Positions 33,672 to 47,612 of a stretch of DNA of 64,000 bases are shown here, piece by piece; position 1 is the first letter of the stretch, and each line of letters opens with the position of its first letter. This stretch comes from Kappaphycus alvarezii (lineage: Eukaryota > Rhodophyta > Florideophyceae > Gigartinales > Solieriaceae). Where the stretch lies: contig NADL03000517.1 of NCBI GenBank assembly GCA_002205965.3, positions 1,674,001 through 1,738,000 of the forward strand. The letters are read 5' to 3'. The position numbers and the translations under genes were made by a program. The notes beneath the pieces were generated by a model. The model worked only from the letters and a program-made list of their open reading frames with translations. It was not told the origin of the DNA and did no database searches.

Positions 33672-33730
33672 CCTAGTGCAACCCACAACCTGTGTGGTTC
33701 AGGTTTCTGAACACATGAAAAGATTCCTCC
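33672..33730 (+). repeat. Dispersed 59-base repeat, first copy
   Basis: It matches 57491-57550 at roughly 80% by eye. The shared core is GGTTCAGGTTT-TGAACACAT-AAAAGATTCCT, and similarity begins at CTAGTG upstream of it. It could be the 3' part of a short interspersed element. Confidence 0.65.
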
Positions 33731-36193
33731 CTCCTCTTTGCCGTCTACTTCCCAATTTTTCATTTTTGGGAAAGCAGACATCCTCCCAAATCTGACGGAC
33801 ATACTGTACTGTACTGAGAGACTGGTGCTCTGGAGGAGACTGTATAGTATTGTACTTCATGAACTGAAGCCCAAGGCGCATTACAGAACAGTACAGTACA
33901 GTATAGGGGGGTACCGTAAATAGGGGGTGTGTTTACAGCCCGAGCTGGGAATGCGGAGAACCAGGAGAGTTTGTATAGTGCTCTACAGCATAACAGGAGA
34001 GTTTGTAAGTACAGTACATAATATAGAAAAGTTAATAACAAATAAATAGATTAATTTTATACCTGTAATTTACAGGATCACTTCAAGTGTCATCCCGAAA
34101 TAACTATAAATTATTGCTTTTGAGGTAAATTCGATAATTCCTTAAAAAAATTTTCACTTGTCGAAATAGTAATTACTGTGCTTTTCTCGAAATATTGCTT
34201 GTATCTGTTTTAGGAACTGAACTGTGGACCTAATCACATGCATGCATCTACATACAATAATTTACTATGTAGCCGACGCGGGGCTTTAGTTTCGAGGAGA
34301 ATCTGGACAGCTTCCGCATCTACAGTTCGCAGTAGTTATAGATATAGCAAATTTTCTTCGATGACTACCCATCAAAGAAGTAAATGCGTATAAGATAAGA
34401 CTTTGACAACTTCATAGAAAAGCTTTGATTTAAATTTAAAACTGTCCAATCCTGCACTTTTTTGAAAGCCGACGAGCCTCAATAACCAGAAAATAATAAA
34501 GGTTGCAAAAGTGGTTGAGGAACTCTGAAAAATTTGCTGGTCATTCTCGCAAAAACTCAAAGGATAAAAAAGCAGACTGGCGGCGTTAACGGTGAGCCTG
34601 AAAATGCTATACGTTTTCGTCAATATAGAACAGTTGAGTAGGTTGAGAATAAAATTCTGTATCCTCTTTTACTTTGGTGCCCAAGGCAGTGAGGCCTATT
34701 ATAGGAAGTAGATGCCGGCGACTATCTCTAGCACATCTACTAGCTACTAGCTAGACTGCCTAGCACATAGTCCTTCAGACGGTCCTAGTGACCCTTACAC
34801 AATAACGATCCTAGAAAAAATCGCTAAAAGTGCAATAGGATAGAGAAAATATAGACTACATAAGGTAGAAATAGAATTAAGGGTAAATATATACATAACA
34901 CGACTTTGGGTAGTATATAAATGAAATTCATATATCTTGTATGTTTGACAGTCATAGTTACATCATTTATGGAGGAAATAACCGCCAAAATGCCAACAGT
35001 CACCGGAAATTAAACTGAGATACCAGGTTTGAAACCTAATAAGCAGGTTTAGGAAACCTGAAGAACATTTCGCTGTTACATTATAAGTAAACGAAACAGT
35101 AAATGAGCGAAAGGCTTTACCCCACTATTTCTGCCATTATAAAGAGTTCATATGACAATTGAACATAAAATGATCGATTTATTCACCTTAAATAATGCTA
35201 TCTCCATCTCAACAGCCCATAAAACATGCAGAGAGGACCCGATTAAACTAATATTCGAAAATTAAGAGTTGACACTTTTGCTGCAATCAAAAAAACAATT
35301 CGTGCTATAAACGCAGCTTTGAATCGTTCCAGAGGCGTAGTTCGGAGCTATTTGATCCCTACAAATTTCCTTTAGATAACCAAAAGAGTGCAATAGTACC
35401 GATGAACAAGCGAGTTTGATCACAGGTGTCTTACCCGCAACTATGCGAAAGGGGGAGACAGTGCAAGGGAACTCAGGGAGCAGTTGAATCTCCCTGTATT
35501 ATTCCGACGGGTACATAGTACTCTACCCGAAGAAGTCAGTTTTAAATACCATTGTATGAAAGAAGCATTTTGCATGCTTCAAATGCACAGAATTTCGCCC
35601 TTTTTTTTCGCAAAAATTTATCTAACGTGGGACATCTTTCAATAAAATTCAGTGGTTATAGCTAATAAAAAGGTACATTTGCACAAACCGCATGGGTTTG
35701 CGAGATACTGGCACAATATCAGCAAAAAGAAGAAATATTTTTTAAAAAATTGGACTGGGCAGAGGAGGGTGGATCAGTAATAACCTTGGGTCTATACTGC
35801 ACTTTAGACAATACCTATCGGTAGCTATGGCCACTATATGTCGGGCTCCACTGTACGAGATCGACGTGAACCATCAATATTGATCTCAACTAATTAATTG
35901 GTCAGTCAGTGTAACCTTCAGAGCCGCAATAAGTAAATAATATTTATTCATTTATTTTATCCCGTCACACTAATGCCGTAAAGTGATTACAGCGTGAACT
36001 GGTGCCCTATTTACGTATTTTGGTCTCCTATTGCTATATTTATCTGCTCACACACGCCACTGCACGTTCCCGAAATGTAAAATTCAGTTAGTTCCTCGCT
36101 GTGTTGTCGGATCCTTCCGTGGACACCATGAAAAGTATTCTCTGTACACTATTTGCTATGGAAGTGCGTAAACAATAGATTGAATTCAGCTCG

Positions 36194-36233
36194 TGTGTAT
36201 GGGACCCCCATGTGTATGGGACCCCCATACACA
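36194..36233. repeat. 17-base tandem duplication forming a hairpin
   Basis: TGTGTATGGGACCCCCA occurs twice in direct succession (36194-36210, 36211-36227). The second copy plus six bases forms a perfect palindrome of 10-base arms around a 3-base loop (36211-36233). Confidence 0.85.
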
Positions 36234-38474
36234 CTTTTCCTCACATGAGGAGTACCTCTACCATTTCTTAAATACAAAATAACGATTCGCATCATACGTC
36301 ACTGTCCCAGTGATGGGTATAAGAAGTTGACATGGATTAAAAAGGATGCTACTGCACATTGCAGATAAGTATAGATACTGAATAGATAGATATATGCTGC
36401 AATTATATGATTGCGGAGCAGCAAATTTCCTAAAAGCATTGGGTCGTAAAGAATTATTTGTCTAATACAGTACAGTACGGTAGACTTTTTCTGTTGCCAT
36501 ATGAGGATAAAATTTTCCTAAAGAGCAAGATAAATCATATACTACAAAGGAAGACAATAGAATATAAATAAAAGCAACAGAAAAAGATAACCTGGACATA
36601 GTACCTTTTTAAACCAACAATTGCTAAACTTCAACAGAAATTCAATACTCACAACCGGGGCGAATATTTGCCTCGAAAGCAAACAATTATTCCGCAGTTG
36701 TTGGGAATGCAGTCGAGGAGAAGACCAAATGCGCAAATCGTAATAGAAATGGAAAATATTTACTGTTATATACCCGTAAATGGAACGGGGTTATCTTCTC
36801 GGTTGCTCTTTCAGTACCTAAATCCATGAGAAATTCTTTTTCAATATTGCTTTCACTACTTTCCTGGTATTAGCACTCTTTTCAATTTTCAAATTACGGC
36901 AAGAATGTATCCTCATTGTTGGGTGTGAAGATTTTTCCTCGTTTCTGCGAGGTATGTTTTTCAGAAAAGAAATGAGTATCGATTTCGCTCATAAATCTGA
37001 GAGCATGAATATTCGTTATACCTTACTTCCAAAGTATTCCTAGAATTTTCTTAGGTATTATCTGATTGAATATTGGTTTCAAGAGTTTTGAGATACTAGC
37101 ACAGTATGTTGAAATAGTGCAACTGAGAATGTTCTTTCTAGGTCATATGATAATTCAACCAGAAAGGATCAATAACTGTCTATAAATCTCTACCCTTTGC
37201 CATGTTTTCTTCTGAAGTTCTCAAACTCCTTACAAATGTAGAAAGTAAATATTTGTTTCAATTTAGGTTTACGAACAGGTTATCCAAGGATTGTAGAATG
37301 GAATGGATTTATGTTCTGTTGCGAGCTGTAGACCGATTACTTGGACTACTTCCAGACTAAAATATTTTGTCGGCAAATATTGTATCCATGACAGATTTCA
37401 GACAGGTCTCGAGATACAAAACAGTTTGACCATTTTTTTGTAGATACATATCTTCTTTCGACATAAAAATGCAGTTTTGGAATCTTCTTGCTACCATATT
37501 TCGGTTATATCATGAAAGTAATCCTTGAGATTGAATATCTGTTGAAATGCTTTTCCCTTCTCGCGTTATACGACTGAAAAAAATTCATGAAAGCACATAT
37601 TTTTCGTCATTAATAACCCAAAAGAGTGTATAGAACATTAATTACGGCAGCAAGAAGATATGAAAGGTTCAAATTCTTGATTAGTTTGCTGTATAAATCC
37701 TGAAGTTCTTTTATTTCCTCCGTCAAAAATAATGGCTAGCAAACATGTCAGCTTTTTTGTGAAATTGATATTTTTGTCTCGAACGCATCTTCATGTGTGT
37801 TCTTTTCCAACTTTATGAAATCTTTTGCGCTGATTAGTTCCTAATGGCCACTTTTAGAGCATTAAGTGGACATATGATTCACAGTAAAGGTTTTCGACAT
37901 GTGGTTCTCATTAAAGGTTTCAGGAGCCCATTTTTAATTGTATACAAAGAATGAATATTTTAGTGTGTTTTCGGAAACATAAATATCTTCCTTAACAAGC
38001 TGATACAGTTTTAAATTATGTATTAATCATTGATGGGCCTTCTAAATTCTTTCTTATTCTTCAGCTGTCGGCTGCATTCTTTTCTCGAAATTACTGGCAC
38101 CGTTTACTATAACAAATTCCCCGTTATCTCACAAAAAAATCGCTTCTTTCTGCCTCAAGAGTAAACTTGGACAAATTTTTAGCTGCATAGCGACCGATAG
38201 CTTATTGAATGAGGAAAACATGGGATAAGTCTTTCATTTCTCGTCAATATGTGAACTAGTTAGAAATGAATAGTATTTATCACTCTATAAAGTTCAAATT
38301 TCATTCATTGCACATAAAATGTTGAAATTGAAATGCTTTTTGGATGAACTAATTTCAATTATCAGTTCAGAATCGTGAATAATATTGTGAATTGAAGAAA
38401 TCCTTACATAATTAAAATTCGGAGTGCCATAATTGATGGTATTCCTGAATCTATTGGTTTTAAGGATACGCTAG

Positions 38475-39125
38475 GGATGTTCATTCACGGGGGTCATCTT
38501 ATGCACTGCCTGCATTGCATAAGTCAAGTCGTACTACTCACCCAAAACCTGCAGAAAGTAGCCCATCACCCTGCCATCCAGCAGCGACAGGGTTTTCATC
38601 GCACAAGGCAAGAAATTCAGGAAATGGGCGGCAATGGATGAGCAGACTTCCTCGACTTCACGCTTGTCAACCACCTCATGCCTTCCACTAGGAGATCTCG
38701 TACTTTTAATTAACTCACCTTTCAATTCTACATTATCCGCGAAGCGCAGAAACTATGACCCTTTGCTTGCGACTTCTGCTAGAGGAAGACCTGAATTTAG
38801 TCCCATATGTACCCTCGAAGGCAGACATCCAGATGTGATTTTAGGGGATTTTAGGGGATTTAGGGGATTCTAACTTATATCGCGAGGAACTTGGCCGACC
38901 GAGCGATGGATACTTTTGGAAAGACTCGAGCGTTGCTCACTAAAAGGCTCGTTGCTGCCGGCGTTATGTCAAATGCAGCACGTTAGACATGGCTGGTATT
39001 GATCCGGCCATTTAAGGAAATTTATTTAGTGTTGTCCTGTGACAACTTCCTAACAACGCACTTCCAGCGGCGTGGATACAACACATCACATTTTGTATAC
39101 ATTAAAACAACCCAAAACTTCCACC
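38475..39125 (+). mobile_element. RLE non-LTR retrotransposon, truncated copy B
   Basis: Forward-strand relative of copy A, readable only across frame changes. It starts with GGHLMHCLHC (end of the CCHC knuckle), then AHHPAIQQRQGFHRTR, EMGGNG, DFLDFTLVNHLMPS, the K..NY position in LSAKRRNYDPLL and CTLEGRHPDV. The 3' UTR keeps the family ending (ATTAAAACAACCCAAAACTTCC) at about 39125. The copy is more eroded than the others, with many C-to-T and G-to-A differences from copy A (for example CCGTCATCCGG against CCATCACCCTG). It lies in the AT-rich compartment. Confidence 0.78.
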
Positions 39126-42100
39126 AGGTTAAAAATGATTTCAAATATTAATTCTCACCTAAAGTAGATAAAATAAAGTATTTTCATTAAAAATTGGTGC
39201 GTACTCATTTCAGAAAATATTTAATATTTATATTTAGACAACATTTAAGTAAAAAAGCGGGAAAATTGCGAGTAATAATTTACAGTTTAGTCTGAAAGTT
39301 TCTATTCTTATTATCAAAAAATACATTCGGAGATTTAAGGAGTAAAAGTAGAAGAATACAAACGTTTGGCAGATAATAAAATAATCGAATGTACAGTTTG
39401 TGCAATATATCACTCAAAAAATTTCAGGGATAAAAAGGAATCGTTAATATACAGTAATTGAAATTCGTCTGCAAATATAGGCTATATTTTCATTCAAAAC
39501 GCACTAATTCTGAGGCAAAAGCTCTTAAGCTTATCAGTACCACACTTTCTATTTACTTTGAGGTAGTTTTTTCACAAAATTACGCGGCCTTTTCTCAGGA
39601 AGTCCCCACACTCTTTTTCATTTGCATTAATACATCAATAATCCTTGTCCATCATATAAACTTCAAGATAATCGATCAAATTTCTTTTTATAATTCATTA
39701 ACTGGGCTTTGGATGAACAACACTATTTATTTTATCGAAACCCTCTTTACGTAAAAACAATTTCATGAAAAGAGGACAATAGTTACTTCTACAGACAAAT
39801 ATCATATCAAGAGCAATAAAACAGGTAACCATGTTGCGCTAGTTGAATTGCCTAGCCCTCCATATGATGCAATGAGTTTTGAAGAAAATCTATCTATTAG
39901 TATATCCATCACTGAAATGAGCGAAGGGGACAAGTACTTCACCCTCCAGTGAGAATGTGTTGTTGCCGCGCACTTTCAAGTGAATTTTGTCCTTGGTTTT
40001 TCAAAATTATCAATCCATTTCAGTTCAGACATTATAATTCTTGGCAAGGTCATTTTGTGGAATAGCAATGTCAATATGGAAATCATTTTCATAACGTTGA
40101 AACTAATTAATACTTTCAATGGAAATTTACTGATTGAATTTCCTACATGCACTCAATCTACGATTTCATCGTACCATATCACGTAGATTGATAACCTATC
40201 TTAATTTATAGAGAAAATAGGCAAAAAAGGCTAGCCCCTTTTTCCGTCTTTGAATTTGATGCTGGTATATATACCTTTATTTATTCATTTCCTAAGCGAG
40301 CTCAGTTTACTATATAAATGCAGTTTACTATATACATTCAGTTTACTATATACATGCAGTTTACTATATAGAAAACTGCGCTCGTTTCGGAAATGAATTG
40401 TTACATTTTGCCTTGTCTTGTGGATAACATATAATATATTTTAACACCAATTTGAAAATAATGGGCGCATATTTCAATAAATATGGACACCTCGGAAAAT
40501 CATCCCAGCAAGTTGGAAGAGGTGCGAATTGTATCAAAAATAATATACATTTAGGAAAACACACGATATTTGAAGAATACATCTATCTGGGAGAGCAAAA
40601 AAAATACTCTACAAATTGATAGAACTAAGCATGTAACTTATTTGCTACTAAAAGTTTCATGAAACTACCACTCTTTGCAATATTAGGTCATTTCTATGTG
40701 TTACCGTACGCTAGAATATTAGAGAGTTTTAAAAGAGAAAAAAAATTAGATAATTATGGAACCTTTCAAAGCTTCTGGAAGGAAACATAAAATTTGAAGA
40801 GGTTCTGAGAAAAAACATTGGCGTTTTTCCCAACCATTTGAGGATTTAATTAATGCAAAATCTGCAATCATGGAATAGGTTTGCGCAATTTTTATATTTA
40901 TCTTAAGTACGTAGAGATTCTAAAAGCTCACTCATAAATCGAAAGAAAATAAAGAGATTGGAAACTTGCAATGATAAGCATTTTTGTTGGGCCATAATCA
41001 AATATCAAGGTCACGATAGCATTAAGAGAAATGAATTAAAGAAATCCACTAAAAAATTCATTCAAGATCGAAAAGTCGGATAATTCCATTGGCTGAGAAT
41101 AATACAATATAAATGTGATTAAAAATTAAACAACTTATGTAGCTTCTTAATCTAAGCAAATAACAATAATGCTTCTATTGCTGACGAAATTTGTCGTTTA
41201 AGTAAAGAAAAGAAGCTTCATACTCATTTTCTGGTTCTCCGAGTTCTGAATTTTTTCATGGTGATTGAAGCTACAAATTTGACGAGAAAGTTGTTCCACT
41301 TTATCAATTTTTCTTAATCTAATTAATATTGGATCTAAAATATCTCTGCGGTGTTAAATGATTTATTTTGAATTAAAGCATTCCTAGAGCGTTTAATTTA
41401 AGTACATTGGAGTTTACTTCCCTCGACATTCGGTACGGGTTGTTCAGAGGGTATGAAAACTTATGCAAATATCTAAACTGTAGGTAAAAGAATTTTTGGA
41501 AGCTTATAAGATCAGTTTTAAGAATATTAACATTTTGAGGTTAACAAGTAGTAGCAGATAGTATAATAAATTATGATTTTAACACCTGAAGTGTGAAAGG
41601 AATGCTTTTTGGCAATTTTTGTTTAAAGTATAATTATAAATGAGTGCAATATATCTTGACGCCTACTTCAAAGTGATTCGATTTCATAATGGATCGTTCT
41701 TAATTATCAGAAACTTAAAAATATTGGCCCATTATAAATCCATTTTCTTGTAACTCTCTTGCAATTGTAACTGGTGTATATTTGAAGATTTGAACTGAAA
41801 TATATTAAAAAATTCAGTAAGCACTAAAAATGTCCATATAGGAAATATCTTTGATGAAAACATGGAATTAATTCTTATTTTCTGGGGTTTTTATTTATAT
41901 CACGTGAAAGAAGCAATAGATGAGTTCTTATATAGGAAGTTTAAAGGAACGAGTAATGGTACGTGGATATTATTAAGCCCAGAAGGGGAGAAAATGTTAT
42001 AATCGGAAGATAGAATGATAATTGAGGTTGTTAGTACCCTTTTTTAACAATTTTTCAGGGAGGTTCATCTACTCAGAAAGGAATGGTTTACACTTTCCAT

Positions 42101-45100
42101 TGATACTATGAAACATTTATCCAAGATATTTATGCTTTACTTTAAACCTTCTTTATCTGCATTCATCTACGTATATTTAAAACTTCCAACCCCTTACTGT
42201 CGTTGATTTGAAATTGGAACTTCAATTGCATCCTCAATCAATACGCTAATTGAATATAAATGAATATAATATTTCTAAAATTTTTACCAATCTGCGCTTT
42301 GGCGATAATATCTGTGTGCTGTAGTTTATTATTATGTCAATAAATCTGCCATATACAATTTAGGTGAAGTCTAGGTCAATCCAGCTTAGGTCCTTAACCT
42401 GAGTTAAGGTCATAATTTAAAGCACACAGAGCAATCTATTTCCCATTCAGACTATTGTTCAGGGTAGTCTGTAGATACTTGCATAGTTTTCCCGAAAGAT
42501 TTTTGTCAACCTGCTTGAGAAGCTCCCAAATCCTATCGACTTGATAAGGAAGGCAATTCAATTGAACCTGAATCTGCAAGTTCCTGCCCTTCTGGAGAAT
42601 GTCACACAATCTATGTGCATCCTGGAATTTTTCGGAAATTACGGTTTCTCGCACAATTCAGATGCAACCTTGATGCCATCAGAGCCCCTGTGATATCGAA
42701 TTAGTCACCTAAGCGCGTTCCATTTCACAAGGAATTCAGCTTTTGGCCTTTACTTTGTGCTCTCCTTACCAACACAAAATTACCAACCTGAATATCAAAA
42801 GGCTAATCTCGCGTTTTTGGATTGTGATTCTCCACCTTACACTTCCTCTAACGACCTCATTGGACCATAACTTACGTTTACATCGACTACAATGCTTCCT
42901 GCATGGAGCAGATGTTCAAACTTGTCGCGACCCGATTTCATTCAGAGACCGTGCTTTCCTGTATTTCTGCATGTAGATTGCTCTCATCAGAGGTCATTTA
43001 GTGTATATTGGCCATAGCACTGTCTTCATATGAGGCACATTTTGTCCTCAAACGAGGGAAAAGCTCTTTTTCACACGGGTATTTACAGAAAATGAGTCGA
43101 TTAGAGATTTTTTTGGGCCCGTAAATATTAACTAGGAAAGATACTCTTGAAATATAAAATTATAGTAAGAAATTACTCGGTATTTTAAAATTCTACATCA
43201 TTTTGGCTAAGGAGTCTACTTGCAGGTACTTAAAGGGTAAAATATGGTAAATTAGCACTAAAATCAAAGGCTATCGATTGGTGAAAAGTCGGCCCTACTC
43301 TGAACAGCGGTAAAAATACCGAAAATTTTGTTTCGATTGAGGTTCACTTCTGTCCAAAGTATAAGTTAGCACAAAAATAGCAGAAAAGATTTATTAAAAA
43401 TTGGCTCTAAACTTTATTTGTGATGACAATGATCCGGTAGAAACTTGTAACATGATCAGTGAATACTTCATTTTTGTTCTATATACCCCATTTTTCTTGG
43501 TTTCTCTCAACCCATCCCTTTTCATTGTTTCGTTTTTCAGGGAACTCTAAATGTCCTCCGTCAGGGAGGTTCAGTGTCTTTGTACAAGATTATACTCTCT
43601 GTAAAAAAAACCCGTCTGGTGGCTAGAAACTCACTGCAGACTCTCTCGAGAGTACCAATATCCCATGCGAGTAGGCCCTAGTAAAGTGGTGTTGCACTCG
43701 CAACTCTGCAGTCCGTTTCTTCACAGGATTTTTCTTAATTGAGAAATCTGTTCACTGACTCTCATTACTCCATGCTTCCAAATTATCCTATCCAGTTTAA
43801 TAGAAAATCCGCTGCTTCGTCGGTGTAGGTAGGCTTAGTGGGTCATAGCCAGGCGCAACCTGAATAATCATCTTGCGAAATAAGGATGTATAGTTTCCCT
43901 TCTATTCTGGATCCTGTTTACCGTAAATCGAAGTTCAGTGCCTCATTTTGCCTCTTCCCATGTAGTACACCAGCAAGAGGACGTTATTTCAGTCTTCCAG
44001 TCCCAGAATGGATTCAATGTATACAAACTTCTACTATATTCGCGGCGTCTTGATCCAGTTTGGTCCACATAAAGTTCTTTTTCATGATATTTATTTTGGC
44101 TTTAATCCCGAGTTGCCCCAAGTGTCCACAATTAGAAGAGACAAGGATCTTCATCCGCAAATCCAAATCCTCTTCTGGTATCAAAATCTGTCAATTATCC
44201 TCCCTCAAGATGTTCTCTGAGTTCAGGACACAAGCTTCCCTGATTTTTGAGTGTCTTTACGACTTCCTGATTATGTTCAAGTCTGGCTACATGACCTCAT
44301 CGGCTCACAGAATGACCCGAACAGAAGTCTCTTATAGACTTTTGACTTTATCAATGTTAGATTTCTTTTCCTAGCAGCCCCTTATCTATCTCGCCAAGAA
44401 AACCGCAAAAAATTTCGACTCCCTATCTACGTACCAGATTTCATAGGATAATATTGAAATAAGAAATCCTACTGTTGTAACTTGAATACGATTTACCTTC
44501 TAAATGCACGCTTCATGAGTGTGGGCGCAAAAAAAGAAAGAAAGTTTCGATGATAAGTGTAAAATATGCGTCTTATTTGGTCCTCTCAGTACGTAGTCCA
44601 TTTTCTCGAATGTTTGGAAGGTCTCTTAAGCTACCTTCTCGACTTTACTCCGTGAAAGCTGTGCATCCTTGAGCACAGCGCTAGTTAATACAAGTAGTTC
44701 ATGCTTCTGATATTGAATTTGAAGATACGGGTAATCAGCTTGCACTCGAGTGATAAACGCAGACCCAAAGCGATCGGAGATATAGGTTTACGCATATATC
44801 GCCATGTAAAGCTTCGAATAGGACAATATTTCTATAACCCGCAACGTTTCTCGTAAATCCTAGTAGAACTGAATATGTGTACTACCCTAAGACAGGCTTC
44901 TCACTGCGATCTTCTGAATCCAGAGCTTCATATTCTTTTCAGATGGTGTATGAGGCTCTAATTGAGTAAATATTCTTTAAATATCAGTTGGTGGTCTAAT
45001 TTGTGTGTTGAAATAAGGGATTGAGCTAGAAATTCACCGACAGCAAAGGAAAACTCCAGCAAATCGGCAGCATTTTTCTGTCTGTCCAGGTTACGCAGGG

Positions 45101-47345
45101 CGCTCAGACGCACCGGTTACTTTGTGTATCCGTCTCCATAGATTATGCGGCCCGAATACCTGATACTCTTAACGTAGAAAACTTAGTTGACTGCAGACAG
45201 ATAAAAGCTTTTATCCTTTTAAATGTGAAAAATCGTTGGACTATGCGGATCAGTACATCTTCCGCTCCAGCAATGCACTGAAATCATCTTTCTATACCAG
45301 AGATTGATCACCTGAATCGCACAGGTTCTGTTTTAAAGAGATTTAAAAGTAAGCGAACCCGGTATCCAGTCCATGAAGAACTTGTTTTGATGCAGGAACG
45401 AACTTAGGCAAGAAAATTCCCCTGGAACAGAACAGTTCAGTATAAATTTTGTTTACAAATATGCAGATACAAAGTCCAAATTTGAAAACCCCTTACTTCC
45501 TTCTAATTCCAGCAATTCGGCGCCGAAGTTCTGCATCGGCCATAAATCCTTTATTTTTACTGCATTGACCGGCCTCAAGTCAATTTCCATCGTGAATTTT
45601 GCCTTCGATCAAGGTTCCAAAGTGATGAGCGAAGCAAATTTCGAGCATCAGTCTGCATGAACATAGAAAAATTTCATATTCAAAAGATTCTCTCTATACT
45701 TCTCCATGAGTGCTCGTTGATCTGTAAATTGTCTTCGCGACTTGACGCGAATCTATTTTCGAGCAGGTCCGCACCGGAACTGCATCCGTTGACTTTGGCT
45801 GCAAGTTTTTTGTCCAGTCTTTTTCGAAAATGGACTTGTATAACTCGAACAGATTATTAAACTTACGAAAAATAGAGTTGGGCATACGTTTCTTAAGAGC
45901 ATGTTCAACTCGATGATTCATGTCACAGTTCGGGTAAGCGGTTTCATCATCATCGTTATGATGAACTATAGTTCTCCTAATCGTTCAGATCATCCTTTGC
46001 TTCACTTTGTCCATGAAAACTACCTCTAAACGTTAAATATGGATGTTTCGACAGTCTCTGGAGCACCCCATCTCTGGACTCCGGACTTCAATTTTCTTTA
46101 GCCATCACTTCAATAACATCAACCTTACCATTGAGCTTGTCGCTACCATAGGCGATAAAGACGCGTCTATCTAGTCCAAGCATAAGTATCAATATGAAAA
46201 AATCCACCAGCTGATCGCTGACCATCGATTCAGAGTCCTTTAGTTACATGGGAGATCATAAGGAGGTAGTACTGGGAGCAAAGTCTTTCAAACCGCTTTA
46301 CTTGATTTATAGTTGGAAGGAGACTTTTACAACGCGACTATATTTGTCTTTGGCAATACTGGTACCCTCTATTGTTCAATCAAACTATAAATTGGCTTTT
46401 GTGAATGAGGAAAATAGTCTGCAGTTAAAAGTCCTATGGCCTGCGCAGCTGACTGACATTATATCGCCACATCACTTGTGGTTGGTCATCAAGGGTTAGT
46501 AAGGACCACTCGAAAGTAGGAGGGTTTGAGAATTCACTACGTTGTATGCGGGCGCCGCCGGATGAACCGGTGACGTCCGTGGCAAAAATTCCTTTGCCTT
46601 TCAAGGTTGAGAGCTCAATTGACGTGGTCAAAAACAGGAACATGCATGGATTATGTTGATCTCAAATCAGCATTGGATTTCTATGCTTGAATAACAGAAC
46701 AAAAGTCGTTCCGTGATATGTCTGACCCGGAAGTTGGAGGATCCTCCGTAACACACAGTTAGGTTAACATTAAACTGACATGTTTATCAAGAGGTGTACG
46801 GAGGGTTGCGGCCAGAGATAAGTACTTCATTATCAGTCCCGATTTACTTTCATTGTGTTTCGATTCTCGCAGCCTATGACTGCTATCATTTGCAACAATT
46901 TGGCATGCCAGTGTTTCTCATAACGGGAAAGTCTCCTTTGCAGAAAGAAGCGCAACTGACTCTTTTATGTTTAACGTGATCTCGAAGCTCACCGAGTGCG
47001 AGTGCGAACTCGTACTCTGCAGAATAGTGCTGTAACATGACATCTAGTATGAATAGTCCCAATCCTGGGAATAACTAAGAATGAATAATGCTCATGATGC
47101 TGGTGTATTGTAGAGTTTACTATACTGTCTAGTTCACTGTACAGTTTAGTATTGCTTGATACTAGCTAGACGGCTGTGGTCCTGTTAACGGTGATGAATG
47201 TTGCAGTTGTCAATTCTGTCAATTTTCCCTCCAGCTCCAGTGATGCAGATTTTACGATTAGTCATAACAGCAGTGCAGCCGTTAATCGTAGATGACACAC
47301 ATGTCGGCAGAATGAGGATGTTTCTCACGGCCCCATTCAAAGGAC
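39126..47345. other. AT-rich intergenic DNA, one hairpin repeat, no gene supported
   Basis: Long AT-rich stretch. A reverse frame at 42436-42654 (QDAHRLCDILQKGRNLQIQV, then LLKQVDKNLSGKL) and another at 45694-45921 have protein-like composition but no nameable motif. Between 43.8 and 47 kb composition is more balanced, perhaps old coding debris, but nothing can be assigned. Confidence 0.4.
40283..40398. repeat. Hairpin with four 18-base tandem units in its loop
   Basis: Four units of CAGTTTACTATATACAT-like sequence run from 40303 to 40374. They are flanked by inverted arms of about 26 bases: ATTCATTTCC...CGAGC...CAGTTT at 40283-40308 and its complement at 40372-40398, with four or five mismatches. 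The first and last tandem units extend into the arms, so the whole 116-base segment can fold on itself. Confidence 0.8.
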
Positions 47346-47612
47346 GGAAAATTTGGGTGGTGAATGGAAAGTAATGTTATTCCCTCAAGTTAGGCCACAT
47401 GTTCCATTAGGGATTGAGGCGATTAGGTGTAAGCTTAGCCAGTAAGAAGTTAGCACCGTGCCGACATCACCCTTGAAGACGGTCTTGAGTCCAACCATCA
47501 GGCAGGCAGTATTAAACATTGATGACACTGCGGCGTGCGTTTGAGTGAGGAATTCTTTAACCTGTGTATATGTCTCCATTACCCTTACTGCCACATTCAA
47601 AGAGTACCGGTT
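47346..47612 (-). mobile_element. RLE non-LTR retrotransposon, truncated copy C
   Basis: Reverse strand. Only the extreme C-terminus remains: MNVAVRVMETYTQVKEFLTQTHAAV..MFNTACL, equivalent to the VARNVAVQAMETYGMVRAVLTQRHAA segment of copy A. A stop and a diverged 3' UTR follow, ending near the family terminus (CCACCCAAATTTTCC, to 47346). The 5' break is near 47605. Confidence 0.72.

Larger units (their letters stand above)
32930..38474. other. Intergenic; TACTGTAC tracts, then AT-rich DNA
   Basis: No gene is supported. TACTGTAC-type words lie at 33805-34020, and one at 36470-36482. A 59-base dispersed repeat lies at 33672-33730. A short palindromic tandem duplication is at 36194-36233. From about 34.1 kb the DNA is AT-rich and featureless. 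Confidence 0.5.

Noticed and set aside
40303..40374. CRISPR-like spaced repeats
   Set aside because: The 18-base units are directly adjacent with no spacers, and the genome is eukaryotic.
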